Shown in pieces: positions 31,370 to 44,036 of a stretch of DNA of 64,000 bases (position 1 is its first letter; each line of letters begins with the position of its first letter). The notes beneath the pieces are model-generated. The model was given only the letters and a program-made list of their open reading frames with translations, was not told the origin of the DNA and did not search any database. This DNA comes from Ananas comosus (lineage: Eukaryota; Streptophyta; Magnoliopsida; Poales; Bromeliaceae). Location: contig NC_033623.1 of NCBI RefSeq assembly GCF_001540865.1, positions 5,225,950-5,289,949 on the forward strand, written 5' to 3'. Made by a program: the position numbers and the translations under genes.

Positions 31370-34183
31370 TCGACCTCATAGGTCATCAAACGACAAGAGT
31401 CATAGAACCGATCGAGTAGGTCACAACAGATAGTCCACTCTACTTCTAAATCATGATGATAAATATAGAATGTAACCAAGTAGAGCGGTAAGTACGAAGT
31501 CAAGAGGTGCTAGGCTCATAACATGATATGCAAGGTAATAAACGGAAAGGGATAGAGGGAACGTCACCCAGCGTGCACCACTGTACCGACTTCGAATCGA
31601 AGTACCCACCTGTACGAATGTAGTGCCTGTCTCCTAACTGCGGAAGCACGTCAATCGAACCTACGGAGGGTCCACCGGGTTAGTATCTAACCCACAAATA
31701 TGAAACACTGAACTCACAACCCCATAATTAATCCCACGGGAATTGGTTTTCCAAAACCGATTACCGTACTCATCGAAAGTCCCGAAAATTGTATTGGGAC
31801 TCCGCCAGGACCCACGAAGTGTCCCGGGACTCACCGACTCGCGCCACGAGTCACCCGTTGCCACACAACACCATTATAAAGGTGTCTTGGCAGTAAAATA
31901 CATAGGCTCACATCGAAAACGATTATCGTTGGATAACCGTTCCGATTCGGGTTCCCGAAAGTGTCAATTTTGACACCGGAACCCACCGTCGCTCATCCGT
32001 CATCTCCGAACTCACGATATGAGGATGGTGACCAGCCGAGAAGGCGTAGCAACAAATCTTAGGGCAAACAAACACCGTCAGATGAAATCTGAACCAAAAC
32101 CGCATTCCACCGACGAATTTTGCCAAAAAATGCATCGAAATCGACATTCGATTTCCGCGAAGGCTAACGGACCTTGGACGATCAGTCCAGAGGTCACCTA
32201 CCACACAAACATACAGCCCACAGTAGCCACAAGGTGCAAAATTGCATAAAAGTCCCTACCTTTACATAAAATCCTATTATTTTATGTAAATAGGGAGATT
32301 TTGTGGCTTGTTACCACAAACCGAGGGTTTACGAGTTCAGCCGAGACATGTACTGATAGGTCTCGACGTGCCGGAGGCCGTGCTCACGATCCAAAGCACA
32401 ACGGCCCACTATGGGAGGAGCGGGAGCGACCTGAACATTCAGTGAACATTACGCACTCAGGGAAAATCGCGCCGAAAATGCAACTTCGGGAATCACTGAT
32501 CCAAAGTGAGGTGAGCATTGTGATCAGAACTGACCAGTGATCACCGTGCTCACCTCTGGAGGCATCGGGACAGCCTCGGATCACCGGAAAAGCATGCATA
32601 ACCCAGAACAGCAACCAAAAGACTCTAATTGTGCTTACCGGAGTAGTGGGAGATAGGGCACGGCCAGCGGCGGCTCTCGGCGGGCACGCCGGCCGCCGAC
32701 GGGTGCGGCTGACGTGGGGAGGCCGGGGCTTGTGCGAGCAGGCGGCAGGAGACGGCGGCGGAGCAAGCTGAGCCCGCACAAGCCGAGCTCGGGCTCGAGG
32801 TGCCACGCTGGCCTAGGCGGCGGCCGGGGTGCCTCGAGGCGACGAAGAGGGGTCGCCTAGGGCCGGAGGGAGGCAGTAAGGGTGGCCCCAGGTGGCGGCA
32901 GTCGCAGGGAGCTAGGGCGGAGGCGGCGGCCAACGGGGACGACGGGAACGCGCGCAGAGAGTCGTCGGAGGTCGAGGGAGGGCGGAGCGGCCGGTCCCAG
33001 GCGGCAGCGGCGGCCACTGGGCCACGAGCTAAACTCAGCTCGGCTGCAGGGCACCCAGGTAGCGACGGCGGCGCGCAAGGACGGCTGTGGCCGGTTGGGG
33101 AAGGTCATCGGAGGTCGGGGGAGTCGCCGGAGCAGCACCCAAGGGTGAGGGATCACCCTGGGTAGTCCGTGGGAAGAAATGATGGAGGATAGTGGAGATG
33201 ATCGAGAGGGAAAGCAATGTGGCTCATTTCCGGTGGCTGACGGCGCACGGCGGCAGCCGGGGCGCGCCCGACAAGGTCAGGGGAAAGCAAAGAAGGCGGC
33301 TAGGGTTTCAGCTGGGGCAAGGGTTAGGGTTTGCATGGTGCAAACCCTAAATGGCTATATATACATAAGGTGTAAATTGCGTATAAGTCCACCAAACTTG
33401 GATATTTTAATTCGAGTCCCTCACAGCGCAAGTAAAATGCGAGAACACACCCGCAAATTTGATTTCACGCAAAACGGTACATAAAATGTAGGGCTTTTCG
33501 CAAAATTACCGTTTTGCCATTAATGACCCCTCCTTGATCCACGTACGATATTAGGAGATCCGTCCGTCAGATTTGTGAACGGATCGCACGAGTGAAATCA
33601 GCACGACTGAGACATCAAACTCACGATTTTGTTTCATTCGATTTGGTCGCCAATTTGCGATGAAACGCATCCACTCTCCAATATTTCAAAAACCACACTT
33701 ATATATAAGTGTAAATCCAATAAACCTCAAATTCAAATTCGAATTTGAGTTCCCTACCACTGATAGGCACCTGAAACATCCTCCACCCTACTCGAGGACA
33801 CATGCACGGAGCACGAGAAGTGTTACAACGCAAGAATAGTAAGGAACGAAAACTCTTTTTTCGATAAAACCCATTTTCCTTGAAAATTGTGCATCAAAAC
33901 CCAAATCCGTCAATGCTATTGGGTCCAAGACAGTCGAACCGTTAAAACGAGCTATTGGATCACTATGAATGGAGTCCAATACGCACCAGAAGCCCTCTCC
34001 ACTGATTGGCCTCTCTAGAAAATCGGAGTTACTATTCACTTTAAGTTATTAATAAAGCTTACGTAACTTCTCCATTCTAACTCGTTTTCTGCTAAAACTT
34101 GATGAGTGCTTATGTAATTAAATTACAGACAAAAACATCATCAACAGAGAGTTTAGCTACACTACCAAATCTCAGTCCTAACA
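31370..34183 (-). repeat. Right part of the G0 LTR, including its promoter
   Basis: Continues the 134 bp repeat from the left of S1. It has a GC-rich, low-complexity stretch at 32640-33180 that gives long but unconvincing frames on both strands. A minus-strand TATA box, TATATATAG, is at 33364-33356, followed by TTTAGGGTTTGCACC. The LTR starts with TGTTAGGACTG at 34183. Confidence 0.6.
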
Positions 34184-35415
34184 TCATCTCCCACTTAAAG
34201 GAAGTTTCGTCCCCGAAACTTGACTACGCACCTACCATAATCAAATTTGAATACCGAACCACTAATGTGGTTCCTCCTTCGAGTATTGATGCTACTCCCA
34301 ATTCAAATTTCTAGCCTTGAATCTGGAAAGATCAATCTCCGAAGTAGGGGAGAATAAAAATTGTGGTTCCACTCGAATGAGACGAAGGAAAACATACCAA
34401 CCCAAAAAACCATGGACTAAGACCCACCGGGATCAACACCATCCTATAACCTGCGGATAAAAAAGTTCCGCGACCAGAATTATCCGATCCCAAATCTGTC
34501 AAATTTGAGAAAATAATTCACCACTTAGAAACTCTAAGTCCACCCAACCTTGGTCCGTGTAGCAGTAGCCGACTCATCTATGTCGAAAGTTCACATAGAA
34601 GAGTCATGGGACAATTCCACAAGTCTGGAGTATATTTTTGTAGGTCGAAATGACACACTCCGACTAGCCAACAACGTCAACTAGCTCATCACGAGCGAAA
34701 ACGTATCATAGTCCTAAACCTGAGTCAATAATACTCACCTCAGAGACCACAGTCTCCTACCAGTTAAAACACAAACTGCCAAAGTCAAATCCCCATCAGC
34801 GGAAAGCCACCTGCGGTATTTCGACAGTCCTAGGTCCAAGACTTCACCTACCGCCTGGCCAAAAGATCCAAGGCTGACATTACCCATGAACTTGATAATT
34901 TTGTCTCCTTAATAACTTAATCCGGTACAATAAAACCAACATATGCTCTATGCAAGTCCATCACTTGATGCACAGGGTTGCCAATTGCAATATGCGATAA
35001 TAACGATCGGTGATGCCCAACACCTGTCTCTACGAGACTCTGACGCTGCCGTCCCAAAGGGACCCTAGCGATCGATGTTCCCAGCAACACCAAACATCAG
35101 TCTCATTGAGACCCAAATAATCGGACCAGCATAATATTCCAAGATTTGCACGATAAGTCGAGACACAAATCTTATAGACTATCACATACCGTGACAATCA
35201 AAGCCGACAAATAGGCTCAAGTCACTCAACAACTATGATTCTGAACCTCCCGACAAAAGACCGAGACTACCAACCAAAAACAAGAGAAAACACTGACCCA
35301 ATCCAAAAGTCCCAAACGAAAAAAGGTATTTCGACCCAACTTTCGATAGTACATTATCTGCAGCCAATATACTTATCAAAAGAAAACCGAAATATCAGAA
35401 AATCCACTACCAACA
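34184..35415 (-). other. G0 polypurine tract and non-coding interior
   Basis: Minus-strand TTCCTTTAAGTGGGAGATGA (34203-34184) precedes the LTR, and next to it is CAAGTTTCGGGGACGAAACTT, a phrase usually found between gypsy integrase and the 3' LTR. The remaining 1.2 kb has no gag, RT or integrase motif in any frame. It may be a LARD-like interior or strongly decayed. Confidence 0.5.
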
Positions 35416-35767
35416 ACATGTTGGAAGCATGACACTGTTGACTTAAATGGGCCAGCATCCTGCCCTGTGGCGAGAGGCCATGTGGGCCGAGTCATGTTCG
35501 AAATGGCGTGAGGCTGGGTTGGGCCGAGTCATGTTCGAAGTGGCGTGAGGCCATGTGGGCCGAGTCACAATCGAGACCCGTGGGCGCTGTTTCTGTATGC
35601 TTTAAGTGAATTGGTTGCGTATTTCTAACAGCTCGAGCTTTTGGGATTAATGGTAAGCGCAAACGATCCGACAAGTGGTATCCGACAGACACATCCATGT
35701 ATCAAGCCACCTGATACATCTTTACTGACACCACCAAAACCAAATTGTCTCCCGGGATTAATCCATA
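35416..35767 (+). repeat. Probable copia LTR 3' end fragment with 39 bp repeats
   Basis: Contains about three copies of a 35-40 bp unit (AGGCC..GTGGGCCGAGTCATGTTCG). GCTCGAGCTTTTGGGATTAA and GATCCGACA then lead to AGTGGTATCCGACA at 35674, which looks like an LTR end followed by a mutated TGGTATCAGAGC primer site. No gag follows; by about 35768 the sequence is G4 gag. Assignment is by resemblance only. Confidence 0.35.
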
Positions 35768-35941
35768 GTGACCAGGACCGGGCGGAATGTTTTGAGTGGG
35801 GGTTGCAGCCCGAGATATTCAAAGTTATATATTCCTTCAGGTTGAAGACTTATGAGGATGTGTTAGATCGCACTCTTTGGGTGGAGCGAGGCAACACGAT
35901 CGCACAAAAGGAGCGCAACTCGTTCAAGAAGGAAAAGGAGA
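35768..35941 (+). pseudogene. gag: G4 Gag, middle fragment before the G3 insertion
   Basis: One frame reads DRAECFEWGLQPEIF, LKTYEDVLDRTLWVERGN and ERNSFKKEKE, a well-conserved segment of Tekay Gag before the zinc knuckle. It breaks off at GGAGA, the target site of G3, and continues at 51289. Upstream of about 35768 the same frame has no Gag similarity. Confidence 0.82.
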
Positions 35942-38900
35942 TGTAACACACTGGACCTTTGCAAATTGCGAGGTTCGAGTGTTTAATATGTATTCCGAGT
36001 TTTTCCAGGTATTCTGGAGGGTCGTTGACAGTGTTCTGACCTATGGCTCGTATCCCGAGAATCAAAATTTAAAACTTAGCACAAAAATCTCTAAAGTGAA
36101 GATTTTAGGCTGCTCTCGGATTGGACTCTGCAGAGCAGAGTACCGGTACAGCATCGAGCCCGTACCGGAACTAGAGGTGGTACCGGTACAGCATCGGGCT
36201 AGTATCCGTACCCAGTGTGTTTTTCTGCGAACCCGAGGCTCGGGTTTGCGCGTACTGTAGTCTGGTACTGGTACTCTTTCCCGTGTACCGATATGCAGTA
36301 CAGATTGCAGTCTGGCAGTATTTGAGAGATCTCTTTGTAATTGTAGCAACACCTTATATTCCCCCATACCTCTTGGCTAGGGTTTTGTGCTGCAACAGAG
36401 AAGGAGGAGAGGTGACTTCCCTCTCCATTTCCTATGGTTTTTCCTCACTTTTATTGGGATTTTTAGAGGTTTGATCTCCTCCTTTGGTTTCTTCTTCATG
36501 GGTTTTGCTTTTGGACCATTGGAGAAGCCTTGAACTGAAGGATTAAGCTTGTTGGAGGAGAGATCTTCAACCCTAGCTCACTTTCTAGCTTGATTTGAAG
36601 CTTTGGAGAGGTTAATACCTTAAATCTATTCTTTGATCTATGTTTTAGTAGATTTTATGAGATGGAAACCTAGAATGAGCAAACTTGGGTTTATTTTGGA
36701 GATTTTTTTATTTGTAGCTCTTGGGCTTAATTGATAGATATAGAATATCTCGTTGGGGTAGATTTGAAGTGCTCTAACCTCCTTTTGGAATTTAAGAGGG
36801 TTTTTCTACACTTTAGATAAGTTTTGCCCTATTCTTGGGTTGATTTTGAGTTGAACACGTCGGGTGTTTGTTTGTTTTATCTAACCCTCCTAGAATTTTC
36901 TCTAGGGAGCTAGAAGACGTGCGGGCATCTTCGTCGGCGCGAACGAAGGGGATTCGAGGAGTCTCGGTGGGTTTGGCCTCACCGAAATGAGAAAAATTTT
37001 ACTTATGTCATTTTAATTGTTGTAAAATAGAAATTCATGCATATTCATGTTAGATAGGGCATATGTGAATTTTAGAATGCTTAAAGTCCTTATGTTATGT
37101 ATCATGAAAAATCACCTCTATATAGTAGAGAGATATATGTGCATTGTAGACATGCATGTGAATAGCATTCTATCTTGTGGTTTGGACTCATATTTCATGT
37201 GATGAAAATGACTTATATAATATGCTCTTGGACTTAGAACTCGTATTTGACATAGTGGATAAGAATGTCATAAAGTGGCATGGAACATAGTAAATGTAAA
37301 ACCTTTACTTGATGACATAGTGATAGGCCATTGGGTCACTAGTTTATATACCATGTTTTAGACATAATGACATTGGACTTGGGACGGATATTTACACTTG
37401 CTTGCCATTGTGCTCATTCGCACATACTTGTGAGGGTCGCTCCCCACAAGCCAGCACTCCGGAGATAGCCATCGCGACATAAGCTTGCCCGTGCGGGATT
37501 GGGCGCCGAAATGGGATGCCGTGGGGGAGGCTCATTCTTAGGGTGGGAATGTTTACTACCACGGGGCCATTAGGCATAGCGCAAGCCGAACTACCCACGA
37601 GTAGGTCCTACATGATTGGAATATTATTAAACTCGAATGCAAGGTGGACATTAGACAAATTAGTAAACAATGATAATTTACTAGTTGCACTCGTGGACAT
37701 CTTGTTGCCTATACTTATGCGTATTCATGTTAGAATAGCATTTATACTTACGTAACTTCATGCTAAGCAGAGGCATAGTAGTATAGCAAGTTTAGTCATG
37801 TTTATCATACATGTTATACATTCTAGTTAAAAGTTGAATTTATTACTTTTACCTTTTAGCCAAGTGGTGCATTTTCGCTGAGGTCAGCAATTGCGCACTG
37901 GGAGCTATTGTTTAATAGTTCTCACGCCCCCTGTTTTGTTGTTTTCTTACAGAGCCTTCCACTCCGAGAGAGGCTCGGGATCCCGGGAAAGGAATCGCCT
38001 CGAGCTAGCTAGCGAGGGGTTTTACGATAGGTGGTTCACCGCTCTTTTTGATTTTATTTGGAGAGGAGGAGAGTTTTTGTACCCATGTATAGAGACCACC
38101 ATTTTTGGATATTATAGTACTTGTATTTGGGGTTTTGTTGTTGTACTACTTTATGTTTATGTTAGTGGATTAGTTCCTTTATTTACCTCTTTATTCTAGA
38201 ATCTAAATTGTTGTATGCTCTGATACTCATAAATGCTTATTGTTTATTATTTCATTTATCGCTTTATTGTAGACGCCTTATATGTTGTAGGCATATGGCG
38301 GGTGTCATGCCCCGGGACCCAGCGGAAGCCCGCCCGGCACGTGCCCAGACTCGCCATACGTCTAAAACATACAAGGCGTCTAATACAAAATCGATAAATA
38401 AGGCAATAGAGGAAGAACATCTAAGAGTATCAGAGCAAAGTATATCTAGAGGCTACAATAAGGGAAAAGAACATAAGCCAAATCCACTAGATAAAACCAT
38501 AAAGTAATACAATAGGAGTCCCAAATACAAGAGCTAAACAAGGTACATAGGTGGTCTCTATACATGGTACAAAACCTCTCTCACACAAAAACGCAAAAAG
38601 AAGAGAGTAATCACCTAGGAGCAAAAGCGAGCTCCGCTCTATCTAGTTAGACGACACCCTTGCCGCGAGCCCGTGCCTCCGCCGGTGCCGAAGGCTCTAA
38701 AATAAAACCATAAAACAGAGGGCGTGAGAACTATTAAATAATAGTTACCAGTGGGCAATTACTGACTTCAGTGAAATGCGCCACTAGGCCCAAAAGCTAC
38801 AAAAAGGGGTCAGTAAACAAGTAAAAGTAAGAGCGATATGTACAACGAGTAAATAAATAAGAATGCTTGCTACCACAAGATAACTCTACTTAGCATGATT

Positions 38901-40126
38901 TTGCTCAAGTAATAAAAGGCTACACTAGCATGAATGTACTAAGGTATCACTAGTATGATGTCCACAAGCTAAATAGTAAATATGTCATTATTTACTATTC
39001 TAGTCAATGTCCACATGGCACGTTAACTACTTAACGTTAAATCTCGTGAGACCCGCCCGAAGGCTGTCTGGCCTGAAGACCCACCCGTAGGCTGTCTGGC
39101 CGGTGCCGAGCCTAATGGCCCCGTGGTAGTCAACATCCCCACTCTAGGAATGAGCCTTTCTCACGGCAATCTACTTCGGCGCCCAATCCCGTACGGCGAA
39201 TATGTATCGCGATGGCCATCTCCGGAGTGCCGGCTTGTAGGGAGCGACCCTCACAAGCATGTGCGAATCAGCACAATGGCAAGTAACGTAAGATCCGTCT
39301 CAAGTACCAAGTCCTCATGTCTAACAACATGGAATATATCGAATGTCTCAAGGCCTATCTCTATATCATCATGTCTAAAACATGAAAAGTAATAGATGTC
39401 AATGGCCTATAACTATGTCATCATGTCAATGTCTCAATATAATAGCTTCATAGTCTACCAAGTCAAGTGCTCCTTTATGACACTTTGTTCACCAAGTCCA
39501 ATCATAGTGTAGTATTTACAATTACCCAATTATGAGTTAATTTAACACAAGAGACAAGATTTTCATAGCTATCTCGAACACTTCTCACATGCATGAAGAT
39601 TACCCAGAATGCTCTACTATATAGAGTGAAATTTATCTTACACATAGCACATGCATTTTAAGTGTTCTAAAATTCACATAAATCCTATCTAGCATGAATT
39701 TGCATTCAAAAAGACTTTACGATAAGTATAGAAAGCATAGGGGTCATTTTGCCCCGTTTTCATGAAGTCAAACCTACCGAAAAACGGAACTCTTCGTTTC
39801 GCCGAACGAAGGTGTCCACTAGTCTTCTAGTACCCTAAAAATGTAGGAACAAGAGTCAAATGAACCTTACGAACAATACTAAGCTAAATCATAACCATCT
39901 CAAGCTAAGGTGGAGAAAAACTCACCTCCCGTAGAAATCCCTTCTCAAGCTTCAAAAGAGAGCAAGAACCCTTCCAATCCAATCTAAAGGAAGGTTCTAA
40001 ACCAATCAATTGGGTCCCAAAGCCCTCCAATCAAAAATCCCCAAAATAAACCCTAAAATCCAAATCTAGGGTTTCATCTAGTTTAAAGCTCCAAAACTAG
40101 GATCTAGAGGAAGGAAGCTAGTTACT

Positions 40127-42990
40127 TGTCACGCCCCGGGACCCGGCATAGGCCTGCCCGGTGCGCGCCCAGACCCGCCATATGTCTACACATATAAGGC
40201 GTCTACACAAAAGCGGAAGAGTAAAGCAAGAGAAAATCTACAACTAGAGATATCAGAGCAAGTATATAGCTAGGTTCTATCAACAAGCGGAAATAAAAAG
40301 GAAAGAAAAAGAGACTAAACCACTAGAACATAAAGAAACTAATACATCATAAGTCTCCAGATACAAACGTAGGGTGGTCTCTATAATAAGGTACAAAACT
40401 CTCACAACCTCTCCAACAGAAAACAAAAGAGAGGTGGACCACCTATCGCCAAATCCCTCGATAGCTAGCTCGAGGCGAAACCTTTCCTGCGATCCCGAGC
40501 CCCTCCCGGAATGGAAGGCTCTGAAAGAAAACATAAAATAGGGGGGCATGAGAACTATAATTTATAGTTCCCAGTGGGCAATTACTGACCTGGCACATCA
40601 GCGAGCACTAGTCTCGAAGAGAGCAGAAATAGGATAAGATAATTAATACAGGGGGTAAATAAGCATAATAGTTAAATGCTATGCTATTTGCCAAGTATGT
40701 ATAAGTAAAATGGAGTACATTCTATTCTACATGATCTACGTATGACAAATTACATAAAACAAGTTGATGCTATGATGTAAAGTAATACTATAAGTATAAT
40801 ATAATGTCTAAAGCCAACTCATGATAGTATGTAGATTATCCTGGCAATCCAAGTAAAGAGTACGGATGCATAGCAGCGATACGGTCAAGTATGCTAATGA
40901 TCTGTCAATGTCCAACTCTGCGTAGCATGTCAAGGAATCCATACTACTATGAATGTATAGTAGTGATTACAAACTGTGTTTATTATTCTGGTTCAATGCT
41001 CATTAGGATTCACGGGTGTGTCGGCTGTGCGGGCTATTGCCTTGTAAGCACCAAATTCCTGGCTTTAGCGAAATTGTCTGTCATTCGGATCCCTAGGCTT
41101 CTCAATACCGAGGCGAGCATCAAATGTCATAATCGATGCCGGATAGAACAAGCATGGGTGCGAATAAGGCAAAATGCAGAGCAAGCATGGTCAAAACTCA
41201 AGTAGCCAATCATCAATGTCTCTAACATGGTAACAGTCCTACAACCCAAAGTCTAAGTCTATGTCTCAAAGTGAAGTTTAAGCCGTATCATTATTTCGCG
41301 ATATACAATTATGACCTTTAGCTTTACTAAGTCAAATTCTAGTAAGTTCCACATTCACTGATGTTTAGTGGCAATTTATGTACACTTAAACCTACTATAG
41401 TATCTAGAGAATTTCACCTATATGTGTCCTTTATGACGTTAGCTTATCTATACAATGCATACTATCAACTTGCATATTTCTCATAATAATAACAATGTAC
41501 ACTGCATATTTACATATCGCATCCAAGCCTAATGCCGCGTGTTAAATTGACACGCGTTTTTATATTATATTTTTTATTAGTACTTGCTAAGTCCATATCT
41601 AGCTCAAACCCTAATGACTGCGCTTTATGACATTACTTATTAATTTGTATAACCATCTAAGGCCTATGTCACGTTATGTCGATTTGTCAACCATGTGAGG
41701 AAGCATCGCGGTTCTATAGTCTCAGAGTGTAATCGAAGTATCTATGGCACCAATGCCAACATGAATCTAATCAAAATGTAAGAATGCTACCCATAGGTCT
41801 AGCCAACATGAAAATTCTCTACTATATAGCGGATCAATATGCATTGTATAGAAAATTGGCAATTTAATGCATTCTATCTTCTCAAATATTCTATCCAATA
41901 AGAGTAGCATTCGTTTCACTTTACAAATTAACCTCATATGAGAAGTTTATCTCATCTAGGTGAGGCCAAACCCACCAAAATCGAAACCTTCGTTTCGCCG
42001 AACGGAGGTGCCCACAAGACTCCTAGTACCCTAGAAGCATCAAAACGAGGTTTACCCAAACGAAACGAACAACCCGAAACTCAAACATTAACCATCAAGG
42101 CAAAAAGGGCTAAAATCTCACCTAAGTGTAGAAAATCCCTTTTAAGCTCCAAATGGAAGCTAGATCCCTTCCAAACCAACCCAAGGGAAGGTTCTAAACC
42201 GATCGATTGAGCTCCGAAAGCCCTAGATCAAAAATCCCCAAAACAAACCCTAAATCCTCATTTCTAGGGTTTCTAAACAAAATTCATGAAATTCATGATA
42301 GAAAGGGAAATAGTAAGCAACTAACCTCTCAAGAAGCCTCAAACAAGGTTCACAATCCCCAAGGATCGAAGATCTCACCTCCAACAAGCTCAACTCCAAG
42401 CTCCCAAGCTTCTCCCATGGTGGAAAAGTCACCAAAAGCAAAAAGAGGGGATAACCATCAAAATCCAAGCAAAAAGGGGGGGAAATCAAAAGAGAAGAAG
42501 AAAAGGGCTCCCTACCTTGTCCTCCTGTGTTTCCCAGCTCAGGAGATCAGCAAAGGGGCGTGGGTGGTATTATAGAGATGCTACAATAGCAAAAACACCC
42601 CTGCAGTTCGAACTGCTCAAAATCTGCCACCTTGTACCGGTACACGGGCCCCTGTACCGGTACAAGCCCTACGAAACATCACACCGAGGCTCGGGTTGGG
42701 GGTTCAACGGCTCTGTACCGGTACAAGCCCGGTGGTTGTACCGGTACAACCATCAACCCTGTACCGGTACAACCATCAGCTTGTACCGGTACACAGCCCC
42801 GAAAACAGCAATCCGAGAGCAGCCTAAGTCCAACTTTTTGGTGACCTTAGGGCTACTTCAAATACCTCAAATCTCGGGATACGAGCCATGGGTCGGAACA
42901 CTGTCAACGACTTACCAGAAAATCTGAAAATGCTCAGAACACAACTCAGACACTCGAACCTCACAATTTGCAAAGGTCCAGTGTGTTACA
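40127..42990 (-). mobile_element. Solo LTR B inside solo LTR A
   Basis: Plus-strand limits TGTCACGCCCCGGGACCC and GTGTGTTACA, 2864 bp. Flanks ttact (40122-40126) and tcact (42991-42995) agree at 4 of 5 bases. There is no primer site or pol sequence. It carries six exact TACCGGTAC copies at 42630-42800. Confidence 0.87.
42630..42800. repeat. Array of TGTACCGGTACA palindromes in solo LTR B
   Basis: Six exact TGTACCGGTACA copies in about 170 bp, followed by variants of AGCCC or ACCATCA. This is the cleanest array of the TACCGGTAC type in the window. Confidence 0.9.
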
Positions 42991-43703
42991 TCACTTACCT
43001 CTAAGATACTCCAAACGAAGCTCAAAATCCTCAAGGGTTGAAGATTGATCCTCCACAAAGCTCCAAGCCTCCAATGGTAGGAGGAGAGGTTGAGGAAGAA
43101 GTCCTAAGTCCACAAGGCAAGCTTCCCTTCTTCTCCTTCTCCTTCTTCTCCTCTTGTTTCTCCTTCTTCTTCTCTTTCTAAAGAGTGTGAGAGAGTGAGA
43201 AGTGAGGGAAAGAGAGAGAGGAAATGGCCTAAAAGTCCTCTCATGTAACAAAATCCACCTAGGTCCCTCAACAATCGAAGCAGTGCATTAGCCCGGACTG
43301 GGCAATTTTCGCCCAGAGGGACTGGTCTCTCCCAGCTGGGACCGGTCCCTCGGGACCTTCCAGCAAAACAAGCTCTCGGGAACCGGTCTGTCACTGCCAG
43401 GGACCGGTTGCCTCAAGTCTGCCACAACACTATTCCACGGGGACCAGTCTCTCCCACCAGGCACCGGTCTCTCCCACCAGGGACCGGTCCCCGAGAGTGA
43501 AAACTCTCAGGACTTAGCCAAAATCGAGGAATTCGAACTTTTAGGTCGGAATACAGTCTACGACCTTCCACCAAGTATAGAAAAGCTCGAAATCCATATC
43601 AAACACTCGAACCTCGCAGTTTGCACAGGTCCAGTGTGTTACAGCGGGTCTGGACACGCACCGAGCGGGCTTCCGCTATATCCCAGGACGTGATAGATTA
43701 TTT

Positions 43704-43715
43704 TGGTATCAGAGC
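43704..43715 (+). promoter_or_regulatory. Primer binding site of G3
   Basis: TGGTATCAGAGC, eight bases inside the 5' LTR; exact plant consensus. Confidence 0.92.
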
Positions 43716-44036
43716 CTAGGGTTAAGTCTTAGTGGACCTAGCAAACCTTAGGCCGGTTGGACTATAGAAAATAGGCTCGTGAGAGACGAGGTCTATTTGA
43801 CTTGTAAGCGAAAGTACTATGATTGGGTTTATGATAACTCTAAAAATGTTGGAGTTTAATTGAAGTGTATAGCTTCTAACTTCGCAGAGGGTTACGTTGG
43901 CGGCCGACAACGTCACATCGGGAGTTAGTAGTAAAGGGCACCTCCTTACTTTCGCATGATTTGGGTATTATTGGCTTGAGTGGGGTTGCGATAGCGTGGG
44001 TTTTACTAACTTGCGCTTTTATGATGTTGTAGTGAT

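Larger units (their letters stand above)
12217..35415 (-). mobile_element. G0: large LTR element with non-coding interior, split by insertions
   Basis: The minus-strand LTR starts TGTTAGGACTGAG at 34183, directly after a polypurine tract. It runs leftwards to about 12217, interrupted by S1 (14363-31364) and D (12471-13103); without them it is about 4.3 kb. A TATA box lies at 33356-33364 on the minus strand. The interior, 34184 to about 35415, holds no recognisable gag or pol, as in LARD-type non-autonomous elements. No 5' LTR or primer site is visible, so the element is incomplete or truncated near 35415. The left end is placed only by loss of the G2 gag frame. Confidence 0.55.
38303..43643 (-). 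mobile_element. Solo LTR A inside the G3 5' LTR
   Basis: Plus-strand limits TGTCATGCCCCGGGACCC and GTGTGTTACA, with an exact duplication GCGGG (38298-38302 and 43644-43648). Without B it is about 2.47 kb. On the minus strand it starts TGTAACACACTGGACC like G3, so it belongs to the same family but the opposite strand. It has five ACCGGT units at 43330-43490, of the GGGACCGGTCC type rather than the TACCGGTAC type of G3. Confidence 0.92.
35942..43695 (+). repeat. 5' LTR of G3, split by solo LTR A
   Basis: Starts TGTAACACACTGGACC and ends GGACGTGATA (the 3' LTR ends GGGGCGTGACA, so the last C is changed). The two parts are 35942-38302 and 43649-43695. The TACCGGTACAG units at 36140-36200 are fewer than in solo LTR B. 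Confidence 0.9.

Noticed and set aside
32384..33165. Long overlapping frames on both strands in GC-rich DNA
   Set aside because: Low-complexity Ala/Arg/Pro/Gly sequence in the G0 LTR, open in several frames because of GC content; no domain recognised.
12027..35941. G2 (5' LTR and gag start) and G4 (gag middle to 3' LTR) as one split element
   Set aside because: Strand and order fit, but the LTR 3' ends differ clearly (G2 ...CCAGGGCGTGACA after a different block; G4 has the CTGTCCGTTCGGCG block), so two families are involved.
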